From NCBI RefSeq assembly GCF_015710975.1, contig NZ_CP049783.1, positions 3,949,501-4,013,500 of the forward strand: a stretch of DNA of 64,000 nucleotides, given 5' to 3'. Both the position numbers and the translations under genes were made by a program. The notes beneath the pieces were generated by a model that was not told the origin of the DNA, made no database searches, and saw only the letters and a list, made by a program, of their open reading frames with translations. This DNA is from Paenibacillus polymyxa (GTDB lineage: Bacteria > Bacillota > Bacilli > Paenibacillales > Paenibacillaceae). Below, piece by piece: positions 29,401 through 36,855 of this stretch (position 1 is the first letter of the stretch; every line of letters starts with the position of its first letter).

Positions 29401-32354
29401 CTCCTTTCTCAGAAAATAAGACAGTGTCCGTCCAAGATGAACATCTGCTGCGTGAAAAGACGGCCCATTACTTGAAGACTTTGTTGTCTTCGTCAATCGA
29501 ACTGCCTGCATATCGAATTGAAGAGGATGCGCCGTTGGAAAATTACGGGGTGGATTCTATCAAGTCCATGGAACTGACTGACCAGTTGGAGAAAACGTTC
29601 GATCAGGTGTCGAAGACGATATTTTTTGAATATCCGAATATCCGGAGCTTAACCGAGTATTTTCTGGAATCTCATCGAGACGAATTAATCGCTCTGTTTG
29701 GTCTGGAGCAGGCAGTAACTGTAGGTGTAAAAGCCACCACCGCTACGACAGCAATGGATACAGAACTTCGACCAGGAGAAGAACAGTTGCGTGATCAGGT
29801 GACAAGTTATCTAAAAGGCTTGCTTTCTTCGTCTACCGGACTGCCGGAACAGCGCATTGAAGAGGATAAAAACCTGGAGAACTATGGAGTTGACTCCATA
29901 AAGTCTATGGAAATAACCGATCAGCTGGAAGAAACGTTTGGATCACTGTCCAGAACCTTACTGTTTGAATATCCGAATATCCGAAGCTTAACCGAATATT
30001 TTCTGGAATCTCACCGAGACGAATTAAGCACTTTGTTTGGTCTGGATCAGGTAGCGACTGTAAGTGCAATAGCTGACACGGCTTCCGTAGCCAATGAGAC
30101 AAAATCCCTGGCTGGAGAAGAGCGGTTGCGTGATCAGATAACGGGTTATCTAAAGGGCTTACTTTCCTCATCCACTGGACTGCCGGAACAGCGCATTGAA
30201 GAGGATAAAAACTTAGAAAACTATGGGGTTGACTCCATAAAGTCTATGGAAATAACCGATCAGTTGGAAGAAACGTTTGGATCACTGTCCAGAACCTTAC
30301 TGTTTGAATATCCGAATATCCAGAGTTTAACGGCTTACTTCCTGGAATCTCATCGGGACGAATTGAACGCTTTGTTTGGTGCTGAACAAGAGCTAGTCGC
30401 GGCAGCCAGCACGAAATCCATGGGCATCGTAGAGCATGCAAAAGCGCCCTCTCCTTTATTTCGGCACTCACCTATTTCGTCAGTGCGAGTAGAGCCTAAG
30501 GAGGAGGCAAAAGAAACGAAGACAAAAATAGAAACAAAAACAGAAACAGGAGCGATGGACATTGCTGTCATCGGGATGTCTGGAAAATATCCTGGAGCGG
30601 AAAATATTCAAGAATTCTGGAGAAATCTCCAAGAGGGCAAGGACTGCATTACCGAAGTTCCCAAAGATCGCTGGGATCACGATCTTTACTTTGATAAAGA
30701 AAGAAATAAACCGGGAAAAACCTACTGCAAGTGGGGGGGCTTCCTAAACAGAATAAATCCGTTGGATTCTTCTTTCTTTCACCTCACTCCTTATGAGGTG
30801 AGTTTGATGGACCCTATGGAACAGCTTTTCCTGGAAATGATATGGAGCCTGCTGGAAAGTGCGGGATATACGCGAGAGATGCTACAGAAAAAACACCAAT
30901 CCAAGGTTGGGGTCTACGTTGGTGCTACGTATCATAAATACTGCACCTGTGATACAAATACGGATGCCCCTCGGATCACATCCTTTGGTTCTGTTGCCGT
31001 CGCCAACCCCATGTCGCATTATTTCAATTTCCAGGGACCGAGCATATCCATTGATACGATGAGCTCTTCCTCTGCTGTGGCTGTCCATATGGCATGTGAA
31101 AGCCTGATCAGAGGTGAGTGTCAAATCGCAGTAGCTGGCGGTGGGAATCTGTTGACAAGCCCCAAAAAGTATATTGAATCCAGCCAGAACCAATTGATCG
31201 GAAGCCATGAAGAAAGTCGAAGCTTTGCGGATGGAGACGGATATCTTCCTGCTGAAGGTGTTGGGGCAGTTCTCTTAAAGCCGCTTCATAAGGCAGAGGA
31301 GGATGGAGACTGCATTTTAGCAGTCATCAAATCTACGGCCACTAATCATGGAGGACACAGTAATGGGTACACGGTCCCCAATCCCAATGCACAGGCACAA
31401 CTTGTTGAAGAGAACTTTTTGAAAGCCGGCATTCACCCTCGGACAGTCAGCTATGTAGAGGCAGCAGCCAATGGATCTACATTAGGAGACCCGATTGAGC
31501 TAGTCGCCTTGAAAAAATCTTTCCAGAAATTTACGGATGAGCAGCACTTTTGTGCCATGGGTTCGGTTAAATCCAATATAGGCCATGCAGAAGCGGCCTC
31601 GGGGATATCGCAGCTTACCAAGGCCATATTGCAATTGTGGCATCGAAAGCTGGTTCCCACCATTAAAGCGGAAAAGCTGAATCCTAATCTTACGTTCAGC
31701 AATACTCCATTTTATTTGCAGCGGGAGCTTCAGGAATGGAAGCGGCCTGTAATAGAGCTGGAGGGAGAAGAGCGGGAATTTCCGCTACGGGCAACAGTAA
31801 GCTCCTTCGGTGCTGGGGGATCGAATGTTCATTTTATTCTGGAAGAATACATCCCTTCGCCAAAAGAAGCTGTCCAGTTGCAAGGGGCAGATCAGACAGA
31901 AGTAGTGGTTCTCTCAGACATAAACTGGGAGCGACTAAATGCGCTTGCGAGTCAATTACTTGAATATGTAGAGCAGCAGCACGAGCTTTCCTTACATGAT
32001 ATTGCTTTCACCCTTCAGACAGGCCGTGAAGCGATGAAGTGCCGGGCGGCAATCGTAGCGAGCTCACGGGAGGAATTGCGAACTGGTCTTAGAGAGCTTA
32101 TCGAGTCAGTCGGCCAGGGCAACGAGCCGGAGAGAGCATCTATTCCAGTATTTATCGGAGAAGGCGGAGAAGATTCAAATAAAAGTGCACTTCTGTCAGG
32201 AAAAGTAGGCGAGAAAGTTTCTCAAATACTTCTAGAGGAGAGAAATCTGGAAAATATTGCGATGTATTGGACCCAGGGAGGCAGGATTACGTGGGAGGCG
32301 CTCCATGAGGGACACACTGTTCGTAGAATTCCCTTACCGACTTCTCCTTTCTGA
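23436..32354 (+). CDS. trans-AT polyketide synthase (KR-ACP, KS-DH0-KR-ACP-ACP-ACP, KS0)
   Basis: 2972 residues. The start is ATG 23436, nine bases after GGGAGG; upstream in-frame ATGs overlap the previous gene and lack a ribosome site. Order: docking helices 1-35; KR 56-480 (TGGAGGLG near 237, Tyr near 380); ACP (GIDSI near 532); KS 630-1068 (Cys804, EAHGTGT, KSNIGH); a DH-like domain 1248-1520 whose catalytic His is Ser1279 and catalytic Asp is Ser1449, so dead; KR (TGGAKGLG near 1728); three ACPs with Ser2041, Ser2154 and Ser2267; a final KS-like domain from 2375 with Ser2543 for Cys and Ala2677 for the first His. The protein stops at the post-KS linker motif (RIPLPTSPF). There is no TE, AT or C-terminal docking helix. 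The N-terminal KR-ACP completes the KS that ends the previous protein. Both modules should leave hydroxyl groups. Confidence 0.95.
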   Translation: MKDFFQTILGEVKSGRMQKEEALLRIRQIQAQMASDGTLHSRAGNTEGALADTGVLMLEPSWKEQAALQKATLHECSQHLVVLCELDHISERSIEALMKGTRCIKLHAGLTGMDERFQRYALQLLAEVQMLLKENLRGSVLVQIVASSQTGQQLFAGLLGLLQTAEKENPKIVGQFVELEATGLEEIVEKLKENSQYPKDKRIRYENGKRLILSWNEMKAPETPGRVPWKDQGIYLITGGAGGLGLVLARDIARRVREATLVLVGRSMLDEGKQVILEELKALGARVEYKRADVSRKEEVSQLVLKIREEHGGLDGILHSAGVIQDRFMIHKTQEEFKEVMAPKVAGLINLDQATKELDLDFFIFFSSIAGIMGNPGQADYAAANAFMDAYAFYRNSLVSCKERKGQTLSVNWPLWKDGGMHADAETERVWQSIGMVAMQTSNGVKALYDSLASGQKQVLVIEGDLSRLRKHLLEPQPQENVYVEETASSPINPELLLEKTLHQLKVLFGEVTKLSVEKIDVSEPLESYGIDSIMITRLNQKLQGVFGEISMTLFFEYQTLEAVAKYFIADYYEECVRWTGLGRRVEPEENFVPASLHVNSELSLPTLPKEENQRISSAAIDTGSAKHEQIAIIGMSGRFPQAKNMEEYWSNLQQGKDCITEVPADRWKREGFYSPDIKEAVEKGKSYSKSGGFVEDFADFDPLFFNISPREAMSMDPQERIFLEECWKAFEDAGYSRDQLAVQYNGRIGVFAGITATGFNLYGPKLWEQGKPIFPRTSFSSVANRISYLLNLKGPSFSVDTMCSSSLTAIHEACEHIHNGECEIAIAGGVNLYLHPSNYVFLSTMRMLSPEGRCKSFGEGGNGFVPGEGAGVVLLKPLSQAIADKDHIYAVIRATSINHGGKTNGYTVPNPVAQGELIREALDKAGVNARTVSYIEAHGTGTELGDPIEITGLTQAFKKDTQDTGFCAIGSVKSNIGHLEAAAGIAGVAKIILQMKNQKIAPSLHAKVLNPNINFAKTPFAVQQGLAEWKRPILEENGEQREYPRIAGISSFGAGGSNAHIVLEEYIPAEQAASTPQRPVVIVLSAKSNEALKEQAVQLTAAMDKNDFSDNDLINVAYTLQIGREAMEERLAVVVQSVEELRNKLQEFIGGRQNIVQLYRGQAKRDKESLDVVKQEEALDESSDAWNLAEKYGRLSELWVKGVHIDWNRLYSDVQPFRISLPTYPFARERYWISVDEEKPAGVTPAYLHPLLHHNTSVLSEQRFSSIFNGQEFYLNNSVVDGRLVLSDGACLEMARAAVEQSLTVQEKGQAGITLTDMVWTHAPVIGDQPEIHIGLFPGDQGGIGFKIYSTRTEAGDPVLHSEGSAELEALNRTETLDIQALQMECIDHILPRGDDEALRTTGANYDSEFQSAEQVYIGQGLVLAKLSLPSGIANTGGLFVMHPFMTSAALQLPLYLLSNNENVMQFNGIDSREKILPTAIDKLQIFQECPSKMWALVRHGRGNQINHKMHKYDIDLCDEAGRICVRIKGVSYKEAETCEQPLGAMMLQPFWKEQAANKETIATDYERHVVILCETDAIAAVHVEASLTGVECITLQARMEEVNRRFETYAVQVFEKIQGILIDKPKGKVLVQMVTMSGNEKLLFSGLCGILKTAHKENPKFYGQLIEVGETEKNEGLIEILRSSSQRPEDSRIRFVEGKRWIPAWNKVEMPATPQIPWKDHGVYLLTGGAKGLGLIFAKEIARQTREATLILTGRSLLTEDKLAQLEELKALGAKVEYRQVDVTQKAAVVGLIEDIQMAYGGINGILHSAGIIKDNYIIKKTSAEFREVLAPKVVGLANLDQASKDMPLDFFILFSSAAGVGGNAGQSDYATANAFMDAYAWYRNTLVSSWERMGKTLSINWPLWKDGGMRPDQETEKALQNVGMYAMRTETGIRALYQSIACISNQAMVVEGDIELISRMMIMEGQLEDSGEAARDQRLGSEDNIAPFSENKTVSVQDEHLLREKTAHYLKTLLSSSIELPAYRIEEDAPLENYGVDSIKSMELTDQLEKTFDQVSKTIFFEYPNIRSLTEYFLESHRDELIALFGLEQAVTVGVKATTATTAMDTELRPGEEQLRDQVTSYLKGLLSSSTGLPEQRIEEDKNLENYGVDSIKSMEITDQLEETFGSLSRTLLFEYPNIRSLTEYFLESHRDELSTLFGLDQVATVSAIADTASVANETKSLAGEERLRDQITGYLKGLLSSSTGLPEQRIEEDKNLENYGVDSIKSMEITDQLEETFGSLSRTLLFEYPNIQSLTAYFLESHRDELNALFGAEQELVAAASTKSMGIVEHAKAPSPLFRHSPISSVRVEPKEEAKETKTKIETKTETGAMDIAVIGMSGKYPGAENIQEFWRNLQEGKDCITEVPKDRWDHDLYFDKERNKPGKTYCKWGGFLNRINPLDSSFFHLTPYEVSLMDPMEQLFLEMIWSLLESAGYTREMLQKKHQSKVGVYVGATYHKYCTCDTNTDAPRITSFGSVAVANPMSHYFNFQGPSISIDTMSSSSAVAVHMACESLIRGECQIAVAGGGNLLTSPKKYIESSQNQLIGSHEESRSFADGDGYLPAEGVGAVLLKPLHKAEEDGDCILAVIKSTATNHGGHSNGYTVPNPNAQAQLVEENFLKAGIHPRTVSYVEAAANGSTLGDPIELVALKKSFQKFTDEQHFCAMGSVKSNIGHAEAASGISQLTKAILQLWHRKLVPTIKAEKLNPNLTFSNTPFYLQRELQEWKRPVIELEGEEREFPLRATVSSFGAGGSNVHFILEEYIPSPKEAVQLQGADQTEVVVLSDINWERLNALASQLLEYVEQQHELSLHDIAFTLQTGREAMKCRAAIVASSREELRTGLRELIESVGQGNEPERASIPVFIGEGGEDSNKSALLSGKVGEKVSQILLEERNLENIAMYWTQGGRITWEALHEGHTVRRIPLPTSPF
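29450..30400 (+). repeat. three tandem ACP domains, 339-base period
   Basis: The phosphopantetheine Ser codons lie at 29556, 29895 and 30234, exactly 339 bases (113 residues) apart. All three share YGVDSIKSM. The second and third copies are nearly identical through their core at both DNA and protein level, including a stretch of over 50 identical bases after the Ser, so the duplication is recent or kept alike by gene conversion. None has the beta-branching Trp. Tandem ACPs in other synthases raise flux through the module. Confidence 0.9.
30556..31850 (+). other. inactive terminal ketosynthase domain (KS0)
   Basis: The fold is complete, from DIAVIGMSG to SSFGAGGSN, but the nucleophile motif reads DTMSSSS instead of DTMCSSS (Ser codon at 31062) and the first His motif reads EAAANGST instead of EAHGTGT (Ala codon at 31464). 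The second His motif, KSNIGH, is kept. Nearby conserved blocks such as NISPREAE have also drifted to HLTPYEVS. Such domains cannot condense but can pass chains on or hold structure. Confidence 0.9.
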
Positions 32355-32413
32355 GCACACATTGGGGAACAAAACCCTGTCTAACGAAAAATACGAATAT
32401 TCCGGAGGTAAAC

Positions 32414-33289
32414 ATGAGGGAGTTCAAAGATAAGGTAGCTGTGATTACGGGAGCTGCCAGCGGAATTGGCCGAGCTATTGCAGACCGATGTGTCAATGAA
32501 GGGATGAAGGTTGTTCTGGCGGATATTGAGGAGGGGGCTCTTCTAAGGACTGAACGAGAATTGCAAGAAATGGGCGCAGCTACACTATCTGTTGTGACCG
32601 ATATTTCCAAAGAAGCTGATATTCGTTTATTAGCGCAAAAAACAGTTCAGACCTTTGGTGCTGTGCATCTTTTGTTCAATAATGCAGGTGTGGATGCCGG
32701 CACAGGCCGCTTATTATGGGAGAATACTGTGGCAGATTGGCAGTGGGTAATTAACGTAAACATTTGGGGAATTCTGTTTGCTACCGAAATTTTTGTTCCT
32801 ATTATGGTGAAACAAAAAACTCCATGCCATATTGTAAATACAGCATCGATTGCTGGTCTGCTGTCCGGTCCTGGAAATGGAATATACAGCGCGTCAAAGC
32901 ATGCCGTTTTAAGCCTGTCTGAAACGCTATACCAAGAGCTAAGATTGATCGGTTCTAATGTGGGAGTGTCGGTTGTGTGTCCGGGATTCGTCCGTACTCA
33001 AATTATGGATGCAGAGCGAAACCGCCCGACAGAGCTGCGTAAGCCAGATGGGAGTGGAAATCTTCCGCCCGAAAGACAAGTCATTACCGAATTGGCTCGC
33101 AAGGCTGTCCAAAATGGCATACTTCCAGAGGATGTGGCCCATCAAATTTTTGAGGGCATCCGAAAAGGGCAGCTATATATCATCACAGAACCGAAATTCA
33201 AACCTGCAATCAGGCAGCATATGGAGAATGTCCTTAATGAAAGTAATCCTACGGCATCCCAAATGCAATTAGTGCGCAATTTGTTATGA
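32414..33289 (+). CDS. short-chain dehydrogenase/reductase
   Basis: 291 residues, a classical SDR of normal length. Visible motifs are the cofactor loop TGAASGIG near residues 12-19, the structural NNAG, the catalytic Ser in NTASIAG and the Tyr/Lys pair in YSASK. An Asp (VVLADIE) after the second beta strand favours NAD(H) over NADP(H). It starts at ATG 32414 with GGAGG five bases upstream, 59 bases after the last PKS, and is followed by the trans-AT genes, so it is probably part of the pathway as a tailoring oxidoreductase on the polyketide. Its exact substrate cannot be read from sequence. Confidence 0.85.
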   Translation: MREFKDKVAVITGAASGIGRAIADRCVNEGMKVVLADIEEGALLRTERELQEMGAATLSVVTDISKEADIRLLAQKTVQTFGAVHLLFNNAGVDAGTGRLLWENTVADWQWVINVNIWGILFATEIFVPIMVKQKTPCHIVNTASIAGLLSGPGNGIYSASKHAVLSLSETLYQELRLIGSNVGVSVVCPGFVRTQIMDAERNRPTELRKPDGSGNLPPERQVITELARKAVQNGILPEDVAHQIFEGIRKGQLYIITEPKFKPAIRQHMENVLNESNPTASQMQLVRNLL

Positions 33290-33351
33290 ACTGTGAATGA
33301 TAGAGGAACTGCTTAGGCGAGTCTGATCAATACGTTGTGGGGGTTACTCGG

Positions 33352-34305
33352 ATGGACAGATCAGTGGTTTTTATGTTTTCAGGTCAAGGTTCGCAATACT
33401 ACGGTATGGGAAAGGAATTATATATGTCCAACCCGGTTTTCCGAACATGGATGACCAGGTTGGATGAGATTCATATGGATGTTACAGGCAGGTCTGTATT
33501 AAAAACGCTGTTCGATGACACGCGTCGCAGGGGAGAAGAGTTTGACAACCTGCTATATACTCATCCTGCCATTTTTATGGTTGAATATGCGCTCACACAG
33601 GTGTTATTGGAAAAGGGAATTTACCCTGATTATGTTTTAGGCTCTAGCCTGGGTGAGTCTGTTTCTGGTGCTGTGGCTGACTGCATGAGCTATGAGGACA
33701 CACTTCAATGCATTATCAAGCAAGCACAGCTGGTGGAAACGTACTGTCCGAAAGGGGGTATGATGGCCGTCATTGGTGATCCCGGTCTGTATGATGAAGT
33801 ACCCATATTGAATACCAACTCAGAGCTGGCATCCATCAACTTTGACTCGCATTTTGTTATTTCAGGCAGCTGCGAGGGTCTGTCAGAGATTGAACACTAT
33901 TTGAAGGCAAATGAGATGATCTGTCAAAGACTGCCAGTACACTATGCTTTTCATGCTTCCTTAATGGACCCAATCGCATTGGAATATACGGAATTTTTAA
34001 AGCTCATGACCATAAGAAGCCCTAAAATAAATATGGTTTCATCTATGTACGGCGGGAAGATGACATGGCTTGACAACCGTTTTCTTTGGGATGTTACTAG
34101 AAAGCCTATGCAATTTCAGAGCGCTCTAAAGTGTCTGGGAGACAGGGACGGTGTTGTCTATATTGATCTCGGTCCCTCGGGCACGCTTGCTAATTTTGTA
34201 AAGTACAATTTTGGCCCCAAGAAAAAGGCAAGCGTCTGTTCTATTCTCTCCCCTTTTCAACAGGACATAAAAAATTTGGATCGTCTGTTCGAAATATTTG
34301 CCTAA
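33352..34305 (+). CDS. acyltransferase homologue, probable acyl hydrolase (PedC/PksD type)
   Basis: 317 residues from ATG 33352; a GTG at 33337 is possible but the GGGGG at 33339 suits the ATG and the protein then begins in the usual AT style, followed by MFSGQGSQ. The nucleophile motif is GSSLGES, where malonyl-transferases have GHSLGEY. The Arg that holds the malonyl carboxylate, in KRGELM of the neighbouring AT, is replaced here (KQAQLVE). The His region (YAFHASLMD) is kept. This pattern fits the acyl-hydrolase branch of trans-AT enzymes, which clears stalled acyl groups from ACPs, and not the loading enzyme. It lies directly before the true AT. Confidence 0.75.
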   Translation: MDRSVVFMFSGQGSQYYGMGKELYMSNPVFRTWMTRLDEIHMDVTGRSVLKTLFDDTRRRGEEFDNLLYTHPAIFMVEYALTQVLLEKGIYPDYVLGSSLGESVSGAVADCMSYEDTLQCIIKQAQLVETYCPKGGMMAVIGDPGLYDEVPILNTNSELASINFDSHFVISGSCEGLSEIEHYLKANEMICQRLPVHYAFHASLMDPIALEYTEFLKLMTIRSPKINMVSSMYGGKMTWLDNRFLWDVTRKPMQFQSALKCLGDRDGVVYIDLGPSGTLANFVKYNFGPKKKASVCSILSPFQQDIKNLDRLFEIFA

Positions 34306-34323
34306 TATGCATCCATTACTAAC

Positions 34324-34330
34324 AAGGAGG
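34324..34330 (+). promoter_or_regulatory. ribosome binding site of the AT-ER gene
   Basis: AAGGAGG six bases before ATG 34337 decides that start over an in-frame codon at 34298, which would overlap the previous gene and has no site. Confidence 0.8.
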
Positions 34331-34336
34331 AAATCA

Positions 34337-36688
34337 ATGATCGCATATCTGTTCCCTGGACAAGGAGCTCAAGTAAAAGGTATGGGCGAAGGACTGTTTG
34401 ATGAATTTCCAGAATTGGTTGCCAAAGCGGATGCAGTTCTTGGTTATTCTATTCAGAAGCTGTGCCTTGAAGACCCTGCCAACCAGCTCGGGCAAACGGA
34501 TTTTACCCAGCCAGCCCTATTCGTCGTAAACGCTTTAAGCTATCTGAAAAAAATAAGAGAGACCGGAAGAAAACCCGATTATGTTGCAGGACATAGCTTG
34601 GGTGAATATAATGCTTTATTTGCCGCGGAAGCGTTTGATTTTGAAACCGGCTTGAAGCTGGTCCAAAAAAGAGGAGAGCTGATGGCTCGGGCTACTGGTG
34701 GCGGAATGGCGGCAGTTTTAGGCTTGAAAGAAGAAGTGTTTCGGGAAGTAATGGAGAAAAATAAATTAATAGAGCTCGATGTTGCCAACTATAATTCGCC
34801 CAGCCAGATTGTCATTTCAGGGCCAAAGGAACTGATTGAGCAGGCGAAACCGATTTTTGAAGATGCAGGAGCCCGAAATTATGTGGTTTTGAATGTAAGT
34901 GGAGCATTTCACTCTAGGTATATGGAAAATGCCAAACAGAAATTTGAGGCCTATGCGGCGCCATTTGAATTCTCGAACATCAAAATACCCGTTATTTCCA
35001 ATGTCCATGCCAGACCCTACAAGCAGCAGGACTTAAGAAGTACGCTGATCAACCAGATTGTAAGCCCGGTCAAGTGGTCGGAGAGTATACGGTATCTGAT
35101 GGGTAAAAGTGTAACCCAGTTTATCCAAATCGGGCCTGGAAATGTTGTGGCAGGATTGGTTAATGCCATACAACGAGAAGCCGAGCCATTGATCGTGACA
35201 GAGGTTGAAGACCGAAACGAACAGGTACAGAAGAGGATGTCGAAGGATACGTTGAGAAATGATGAATCGATATCCGAAAAGCGACAGGCTCCCATAACAA
35301 AATCCGGTCATGACGTACTGGAATCCAGCAAACGATTTACGGCAGAGTCTCTTGGGCATAGCGAATTTAAACAAGATTACGGAATTAAGTATGCGTATCT
35401 TATAGGCTCTATGTACAAGGGAATCTCTTCAAAAGAGATGGTCGTAACAGCAGGAAAGGCAGGAATGATGGCATTTTTTGGAACTGGGGGAGTGAAGATG
35501 GATGTTCTGGAGGAAACCATAAAGTATATTCAGAAGCAATTGAACCATGGCGAAGCCTATGGAATGAATCTGATTCATGTGCCGGACCACCCGGACATAG
35601 AAAATAACATCGTTGATTTGTACATAAAATACGGTGTTAGAAATATTGAAGCCTCTGCGTTTATGAGTATCACACCTTCTTTGGTTAGGTACAGGCTGAA
35701 GGGGCTGAGACGGAATGCACAGGGAAATGTTACGCCACAGAACAGAATTATTGCGAAAGTATCCAGGCCAGAGGTTGTTGAAGCCTTCCTGAGTCCTGCG
35801 CCTCAGAATATTATCAATAAGCTGCTGGCGGAAAATAGGATCAGCCGGGAAGAAGCGATGATGGGGATGGAAATTCCCATGGTAGATGATTTGTGCGTCG
35901 AGGCTGACTCAGGTGGGCATACTGACCATGCAGTTGCTTATGTATTGGTCCCGCTGATGCTTCAGATGAGGGATGAAGCGATTCGAAAGTATAAACACAA
36001 TAAAAGTATAAGGGTAGGGGCAGCCGGGGGAATAGGGACTCCACAAGCTGCAGCGGCGGCGTTTATACTGGGTGCTGATTTTATCATGACGGGTTCAATC
36101 AATCAGTGTACGGTTGAAGCAGGGACGAGTGATGAAGTAAAAGATTTGCTCCAGCAATTAAACATTCAGGATACGGACTACGCTCCAGCAGGGGATATGT
36201 TTGAAATGGGGGCAAAAGTTCAGGTTATGAAAAAAGGAGTGTTTTTCCCGGCCAGGGCGAATAAATTATATGATCTTTACCGGAATTATAATTCCATAGA
36301 TGAAATTGATAGAGAAACCAAACATTATATTGAAGAAAAATATTTTAAGAAGAGTATCGAACAAGTCTATGAAGATATTAAAGCTTATTACCCGGCTGAA
36401 ATCATTGAAAAAGCTGAAAGAATCCCGAAACGTAAGATGGCCTTGATATTTAGATGGTACTTTACTTATTCTACTCGACTTGCCATTAATGGCGACAAAA
36501 ACAACAGAGTCGATTATCAAGTACACTGCGGACCAGCCCTCGGCGCTTTTAATCAATGGGTTAAGGGGACAGCTCTTGAGAATTGGAAGAATAGACATGT
36601 TGACGATATAGGACAAAAAATAATGGTTGAGACTGCAGAGCACCTAAATGAAAGATTTAAAGCTTTAACTGCTAGTCTTACAATCTAG
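34337..36688 (+). CDS. trans-acting malonyl acyltransferase fused to flavin enoylreductase (PksE type)
   Basis: 783 residues. The N-terminal half is an active-looking malonyl-CoA:ACP transacylase: PGQGAQ near 7, GHSLGEYNAL near 88, KRGELM with the malonate-binding Arg, and the His in SGAFHSRYM near 195. After a linker at 290-330 comes a PfaD-family FMN enoylreductase (FGTGGVKM, the long TIM-barrel body, GAAGGIGTPQAAAAAF, TGSINQCTVEAGTS). The AT should load all modules of this AT-less synthase; the ER can reduce enoyl intermediates in trans wherever a module needs a saturated unit. The same fusion occurs as PksE in bacillaene clusters. It ends 167 bases before the AspRS gene. Confidence 0.92.
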   Translation: MIAYLFPGQGAQVKGMGEGLFDEFPELVAKADAVLGYSIQKLCLEDPANQLGQTDFTQPALFVVNALSYLKKIRETGRKPDYVAGHSLGEYNALFAAEAFDFETGLKLVQKRGELMARATGGGMAAVLGLKEEVFREVMEKNKLIELDVANYNSPSQIVISGPKELIEQAKPIFEDAGARNYVVLNVSGAFHSRYMENAKQKFEAYAAPFEFSNIKIPVISNVHARPYKQQDLRSTLINQIVSPVKWSESIRYLMGKSVTQFIQIGPGNVVAGLVNAIQREAEPLIVTEVEDRNEQVQKRMSKDTLRNDESISEKRQAPITKSGHDVLESSKRFTAESLGHSEFKQDYGIKYAYLIGSMYKGISSKEMVVTAGKAGMMAFFGTGGVKMDVLEETIKYIQKQLNHGEAYGMNLIHVPDHPDIENNIVDLYIKYGVRNIEASAFMSITPSLVRYRLKGLRRNAQGNVTPQNRIIAKVSRPEVVEAFLSPAPQNIINKLLAENRISREEAMMGMEIPMVDDLCVEADSGGHTDHAVAYVLVPLMLQMRDEAIRKYKHNKSIRVGAAGGIGTPQAAAAAFILGADFIMTGSINQCTVEAGTSDEVKDLLQQLNIQDTDYAPAGDMFEMGAKVQVMKKGVFFPARANKLYDLYRNYNSIDEIDRETKHYIEEKYFKKSIEQVYEDIKAYYPAEIIEKAERIPKRKMALIFRWYFTYSTRLAINGDKNNRVDYQVHCGPALGAFNQWVKGTALENWKNRHVDDIGQKIMVETAEHLNERFKALTASLTI

Positions 36689-36746
36689 TTGGATTCAAGC
36701 TAGGGCAAGAAGCTAATAATGAAGTGCAGTATGTTCTAACCGTATA

Positions 36747-36805
36747 AACCCATGGCCGGATTCATGCAGAATAGAGTAGCAATATATGCAATCAGACCAT
36801 GGGTT
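36747..36805 (+). repeat. short inverted repeat upstream of the extra aspS
   Basis: AACCCATGG at 36747-36755 is the exact reverse complement of CCATGGGTT at 36797-36805, with 41 bases between. It lies in the 167-base gap before the AspRS gene. There is no T-box sequence and no U-run, so it is neither a terminator nor a T-box; it could be an operator or chance. Confidence 0.35.
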
Positions 36806-36855
36806 ACATCATTGAAACCATGTAGATACTAGGGTAAAAGAAAGAGGGTGTTTCT

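Noticed and set aside
29450..30400. Possible CRISPR or satellite repeat because of regular spacing
   Set aside because: The repeat unit is a coding ACP domain in frame; there are no short palindromic repeats with unique spacers.
36689..36855. T-box riboswitch before aspS
   Set aside because: No T-box sequence, specifier stem or terminator is visible in the 167 bases; only a short inverted repeat.
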